Assembly (NCBI GenBank): GCA_028684915.1
Contig: JAQUEZ010000009.1
Location: forward strand, 1 to 64,000
Origin: Desulfobulbus sp.
Lineage (GTDB): Bacteria; Desulfobacterota; Desulfobulbia; Desulfobulbales; Desulfobulbaceae
Length of the DNA: 64,000 bases
Direction: 5' to 3'
Part shown: in pieces, positions 57,173 through 64,000 of the stretch
How positions within the stretch are numbered: the first letter of the stretch is position 1
How the letters are laid out: each line of letters opens with the position of its first letter
Program-made: the position numbers and the translations under genes
The notes under the pieces: generated by a model
Seen by the model: only the letters and a program-made list of their open reading frames with translations
Databases searched by the model: none
Told to the model about the DNA's origin: nothing

Positions 57173-60145
57173 GTGCCTATGCAGCCAAAGCAGCTGGGAA
57201 TACTGGCCAAAACCCTAATTATAGTCTGCACCTTAGTCTGCATCCTTACCCTGAGTTTTCTCGCCGTTTCGTTTAGCCTGGTGATGACCAAATTCCAGCA
57301 GTTGGAAACCGATGAGGCCCAAGTGAACCTGGAGCGGGTTGTCAACGAGCTCAACAATTCCCGCAAAAAGCTGGAATCGCTGGTGGGTGACTGGGCACCC
57401 TGGGATGACACCTATGCCTTTGTGCGGGAACTCAATCACGATTACATTGAAAAAAATCTCTCTGCGGAAAGCTTCCGCACCCTGGGAATAAATTTCATGC
57501 TGTTTTTCGACAACAGCAATCAACTGGTCTTTAGCCAATTCTTTAATCTTGATCAGACAACGGCGATGTCGCCGGATTTAAGCGCCATTTTTGCACTCAA
57601 GGCCATGCCGAACTTTTTTCAGTTCGCCACGCACCAAACAAGAAAATCCGGTCTTATTCGCTCAAGCACAACCGCAGTACTTATTGCCGGTGCTCCCATT
57701 GTCACCAGTACCTACGACGGCCCCAGCCGAGGGACGCTTGTCTTTGGCCGCTACCTCGACCAATCCAAACTCCACCAGATCAGCAGTCAAACCAGGGTGA
57801 ACGTGGACGCTCTCGCCTACGATCAAAAGCTGGAACGCCTTTTTTCATCAAAAAACACCCATTTATTCTCCATTGATGCCGCTCTCCTTCCCGTTGCCTA
57901 TCACGCGCTCAATGACCAAGTGCTGAATGCATATGCGGCTTTAAATGATTTACGCGGCAAACCCATTGTCGTCTTTGCAATCACCCAGGAACGCAAACTT
58001 TTGCACCAGGGGCTGGCCATGTGGCAAAAACATGCCCTCTCCCTTGTTGCCCTGGGGATGTTGTTCATTTTGATGATGGTACTCCTGCTCCACCGGATCA
58101 TTCTCCGCCCGCTGACCAGGCTGAGTGGCGAGGTTGACCAAATAGCCCAGGTCGGATGTCATGACCTGCGGGTCACCGTCTCCAATCGGGACGAGATTGG
58201 TGCGTTGTCCATCGCTATCAATACAATGCTTTCCTCCCTGCAAACCTTGCAGCAACTCCAGGGGAAAAACGAGCAACATCTCAAAGATATCATTGATTCG
58301 ATTAACTGCGGCATCATGCTGGTCGATGTCCAGGATCGCCGTATCATCTCGATCAATCGAGCCGGAGCCACAATGGCCGGACGATTGCCGGAGGAAATTA
58401 CCGGCAAAATCTGCCATCAATTTATCTGCCCCCGCGAGCTGAATTGTTGCCCTGTCCTTGATGAAGGGGAATCTGTTGATCTCAGTGAACGCACCATTAA
58501 CCACGCCGATGGCCACGCTGTTCCGGTATTGAAAAGTGTCAGCCGGATTGAACGGGAAGACCGATCACTCTTGGTCGAGAGCTTTATTGACATCACCGAG
58601 CTGAAAAAAATTCAGGCCGAAGTTGCCGCCAGTGAAGCCAAGTACCGACAATTTTTTGAGGAAGATCTCACCGGCAACTTTGTAAGTACCACTGATGGCA
58701 CACTCATTGACTGTAACCCCGCCTTTGCCGAGATACTGGGATACGCCACACCCAATGACATCATCGGCGGCCGGATGGATAGTCACTATACCGCCCCGGA
58801 AAACAGGTACGCCCTGCTGGAGCGGATACAGGAAAAGGGCAAGCTGGAGCGTTATGATGGTGTTCTTCGCCATCGCAACGGACAAACGGTGTACATTATC
58901 AGCAACCTGATTGGAGAATTTGACGACCAGGGCCATTTGCAACGTATACGCGGTTACATCTTTGACGACACCAAGCGGGTGCTCCTAGAAAAAGAGATCC
59001 GTCAGGCACAAAAGCTGGAAGCTATTGGAACGATGGCCGGGGGAATAGCTCACGATTTCAACAACATTCTTGCTGGGATCATGGGCTACACCGAGATTGT
59101 CCTCCGTGATCTGGACGAACAGCAGGCAGCGAAAAGTTGCCGTAACCTGCGCAACATTCTCACCGCCGGGGAACGCGCCAGAGGGTTGATCGAAAAAATG
59201 CTCACGTTCAGCCGCCAGAGCGAAGGCGACCGAAAACCGGTCAGCCTGGCACGCACCCTGGAAGATGTACTCGAACTGATCAGGGTCAGCTTGCCCAGTA
59301 CCATTGCCATTGAGCCGCAGATCGCTAACCATCCCACCGTCAGTGCGGACCCGATCCAGATCCACCAGGTGTTTATGAACCTCTGCACCAATGCCGGCCA
59401 TGCCATGAAAGAGCGGGGTGGCACCTTAACCATTACCTTAGATCATCAGCATCTTGACGCAGACTTTACCGGTCGTTTTCCGGAGTTGACCACCGGTGAC
59501 TATGCAAGAATCCAGATAGAGGACACCGGCAAGGGAATTCCCCCGCGCCTGATTGAGCGTATTTATGATCCTTTTTTTACCACCAAGGGGAAAGGAGAAG
59601 GCACCGGCCTCGGCCTGTCCATGGTTCACGGTATAGTCAAGGCCATGCACGGCTTGGTCACAGTGGAATCCGAGGAGGGCCGCGGCACCGCCTTTACCAT
59701 CTATCTCCCTACTATTGAGGCTGAGGAAACCGTGATATCCGATGCACATTTGAGCATTCCCACCGGGCACGAGCATGTGGTCTACGTGGATGATGAGGGA
59801 TTTTTAGTGGATATAGGGACTGAGATCCTGCGGGGTTTGGGGTATGCAGTTACCGGATTCACCGACAGCCGCGAGGCACTTGATTACCTGTTGAGCCATA
59901 GCCAGGGCGTGGACCTGGTTATCTCTGATATGACCATGCCCCAGGTTACCGGTATCGAGCTCGCGCAACAGTTGCAAAAACTTGAGGCGCCACCGCCGGT
60001 CATCATCTGTACAGGCCATAATGAAGGGCTGAGTCAAGATGACGTGGCCTTTATCGGCGTTCGCCAGATGCTCCTCAAACCGGTAACCGTCAACAAGTTG
60101 GCTCAGGTTGTACGATCCGTACTCGACAACAAGGATCAAAGCTGA
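57173..60145 (+). CDS. CHASE4-PAS-PAS hybrid kinase with REC
   Basis: A 990-residue membrane hybrid kinase. Helix 1 (about 15-37) leads to a periplasmic CHASE4 domain (about 45-240, with the typical GDWAPWDDTYAFV), helix 2 (about 285-305) and HAMP. Two PAS domains follow (about 370-475, 490-605), then the kinase core with GGIAHDFNNILAGIMGY (His 627), MNLCTNAGHAM, EDTGKGIP and GTGLGLSMV, and a C-terminal receiver (D919 in VISDMTMP). I chose GTG 57173, which has GGAG seven bases upstream; ATG 57179 is nearly as good, and a TTG at 57140 lies inside the flank of element copy E. Confidence 0.9.
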   Translation: MPMQPKQLGILAKTLIIVCTLVCILTLSFLAVSFSLVMTKFQQLETDEAQVNLERVVNELNNSRKKLESLVGDWAPWDDTYAFVRELNHDYIEKNLSAESFRTLGINFMLFFDNSNQLVFSQFFNLDQTTAMSPDLSAIFALKAMPNFFQFATHQTRKSGLIRSSTTAVLIAGAPIVTSTYDGPSRGTLVFGRYLDQSKLHQISSQTRVNVDALAYDQKLERLFSSKNTHLFSIDAALLPVAYHALNDQVLNAYAALNDLRGKPIVVFAITQERKLLHQGLAMWQKHALSLVALGMLFILMMVLLLHRIILRPLTRLSGEVDQIAQVGCHDLRVTVSNRDEIGALSIAINTMLSSLQTLQQLQGKNEQHLKDIIDSINCGIMLVDVQDRRIISINRAGATMAGRLPEEITGKICHQFICPRELNCCPVLDEGESVDLSERTINHADGHAVPVLKSVSRIEREDRSLLVESFIDITELKKIQAEVAASEAKYRQFFEEDLTGNFVSTTDGTLIDCNPAFAEILGYATPNDIIGGRMDSHYTAPENRYALLERIQEKGKLERYDGVLRHRNGQTVYIISNLIGEFDDQGHLQRIRGYIFDDTKRVLLEKEIRQAQKLEAIGTMAGGIAHDFNNILAGIMGYTEIVLRDLDEQQAAKSCRNLRNILTAGERARGLIEKMLTFSRQSEGDRKPVSLARTLEDVLELIRVSLPSTIAIEPQIANHPTVSADPIQIHQVFMNLCTNAGHAMKERGGTLTITLDHQHLDADFTGRFPELTTGDYARIQIEDTGKGIPPRLIERIYDPFFTTKGKGEGTGLGLSMVHGIVKAMHGLVTVESEEGRGTAFTIYLPTIEAEETVISDAHLSIPTGHEHVVYVDDEGFLVDIGTEILRGLGYAVTGFTDSREALDYLLSHSQGVDLVISDMTMPQVTGIELAQQLQKLEAPPPVIICTGHNEGLSQDDVAFIGVRQMLLKPVTVNKLAQVVRSVLDNKDQS

Positions 60146-60243
60146 AGTTGCCGACTCTTTTTCCAAGAGAGTATTTTCTTTTTTTTACTGCATGCGACTA
60201 TAATCATGCTGAGAGCAAACCTGGGGGCAGGTTTATAAAAAAT

Positions 60244-60260
60244 TTGGAGCATTCCCTGCA
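60244..60260 (+). promoter_or_regulatory. Weak sigma-54-like site
   Basis: TTGGAGCATTCCCTGCA has the GG (60246-60247) and GC (60258-60259) ten bases apart and ends TGCA, but only part of the rest matches the -24/-12 consensus. It is about 245 bases before the next gene start, and the MITE fragment lies between. Suggestive only. Confidence 0.25.
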
Positions 60261-60371
60261 AAATAGCCGCTGAGCCGAAAGGATTCTCTTTGCCCATCCT
60301 CGCCGGGGCGACATTCGTGCCAAACAACAACGAACAACCGATCGGGATGGTTTGAGCGATCTTGAAACATA

Positions 60372-60428
60372 ATGGCCTCGCACAAAGTCCATTACATTCT
60401 GCAAGATGGCTAAGTAAAAACACTCTTT
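60372..60428 (+). mobile_element. MITE-like element, fragment F (left end)
   Basis: The left 55 or so bases of the family are recognisable (ATGGCCTCGCACAAAGTCC, then CATTACA, CTGCAAGATGGCTAAG and TAAAAACAC). The similarity then stops and no right end or flanking duplication is found. This is a decayed copy in the intergenic gap before the 1038-residue kinase. Confidence 0.6.
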
Positions 60429-60504
60429 AAGAAAAAGAGCAGCCGATGACTCAATTTCAAACTTCCTCTCCATTGACCACCGACACGGTGGAAAGGTCTG
60501 AACC

Positions 60505-63621
<3,117 letters not shown>

Positions 63622-63678
63622 CAGCCGGGTAAACACAGCTTTTCCCAACCAAGAAAATCTTGCTCTTCACAGGTTTCG

Positions 63679-64000
63679 ATGACTGAACAAGCAACGATCA
63701 TAACCGATGAAAAACGACCGCTGATCATGGTGGTTGACGATGATTTCTCTGCTCGCATGCAACTTCGATTCACGCTTGAAAATGCAGGCTATGAGGTGGT
63801 CGAAGCCGGCTGCGGCGAAGAGGCGCTGGCCCGGTTTGGCGAACAGCCACCGGAGTTGATTTTTCTGGATATCATCATGCCGGACATGGATGGATTTGCC
63901 ACTTGTCGCTGTCTGCGGCAAATCCCGGGTGGTGAACATACCCCGGTAGTGATGGTCACTGGTCTGGAAGATGCGGAAACAATCACCAGCGCCTTTGATG
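63679..64000 (+). CDS. Response regulator, cut by window end
   Basis: The ATG at 63679 opens a frame that runs past the last base. It encodes a receiver: PLIMVVDDDFSARMQL, GYEVVEAGCGEEAL, phospho-Asp in LIFLDIIMPDMDG (near residue 60), and PVVMVTGLEDAETI with the Thr. About 107 codons are visible; the Lys of the fourth motif and any output domain lie beyond 64000. It follows the REC-Hpt kinase by 57 bases and may be its phosphate acceptor. Confidence 0.9.
   Translation, partial: MTEQATIITDEKRPLIMVVDDDFSARMQLRFTLENAGYEVVEAGCGEEALARFGEQPPELIFLDIIMPDMDGFATCRCLRQIPGGEHTPVVMVTGLEDAETITSAFD

Overview
The window reads as bacterial chromosome, most likely from a sulfur-cycling Desulfobacterota (Desulfobulbales-like) organism. 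This is an inference from gene order and family types: the ispE, tRNA-Gln, prs, rplY, pth run, a GlnRS next to a GluRS, Feo iron uptake with a Cys-rich small partner, and a very dense set of hybrid histidine kinases. There is no rRNA, prophage, CRISPR array or intact transposase gene. Nearly all of the sequence is coding.

Region by region. (1) 1-3324, minus strand: housekeeping block pth (cut by the window edge), rplY, prs, tRNA-Gln(TTG), ispE and a small DUF1844-type protein. (2) 3744-11216, plus strand: gltX, glnS, feoA, a second FeoA-like frame, a FeoB-associated Cys-rich membrane peptide and feoB. Four copies of a small non-autonomous mobile element lie between or at the ends of these genes. 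(3) 11226-12949, minus: an aldolase gene coupled to mtnA, probably a 5-methylthioribose/5-deoxyribose salvage pair. (4) 13174-30238: an HDOD-GAF-histidine kinase, a REC-PAS-kinase-REC hybrid, sppA, rtcB, a nucleoside-recognition membrane protein, a tandem UspA protein, an M16 protease, an SDR-like protein, rpmB, a diadenylate cyclase fused to YbbR repeats, and an outer-membrane porin with a good sigma-54 promoter. A decayed C-terminal fragment of a MocR-type regulator follows. (5) 31035-64000, all plus strand: about 33 kb given over to signal transduction. It holds two chemoreceptors, eight sensor kinases, two free-standing receivers (one cut by the window end), one LuxR-type regulator and one NtrC-type sigma-54 activator. 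Three of the kinases are paralogous HisKA-HATPase-REC-Hpt phosphorelay proteins.

How the genes may work together. The last region looks like a branched multistep phosphorelay. Membrane sensors with Cache, CHASE4 or PAS inputs feed receivers and Hpt domains, and the outputs are the LuxR and NtrC regulators. The NtrC-type gene lies directly upstream of a chemoreceptor gene that has a well-spaced -24/-12 promoter. That chemoreceptor overlaps (ATGA) a kinase-like gene whose ATP-binding motifs have decayed, so the pair may form a sensor and scaffold unit.

The most distinctive non-genic signal is the mobile-element family. It has five recognisable copies in two size classes (about 158 and 87 bp), 13-of-15-matching terminal inverted repeats, and 8-bp target duplications that are exact at three copies, plus decayed fragments. 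All calls were made by eye from the sequence; no database search was run.
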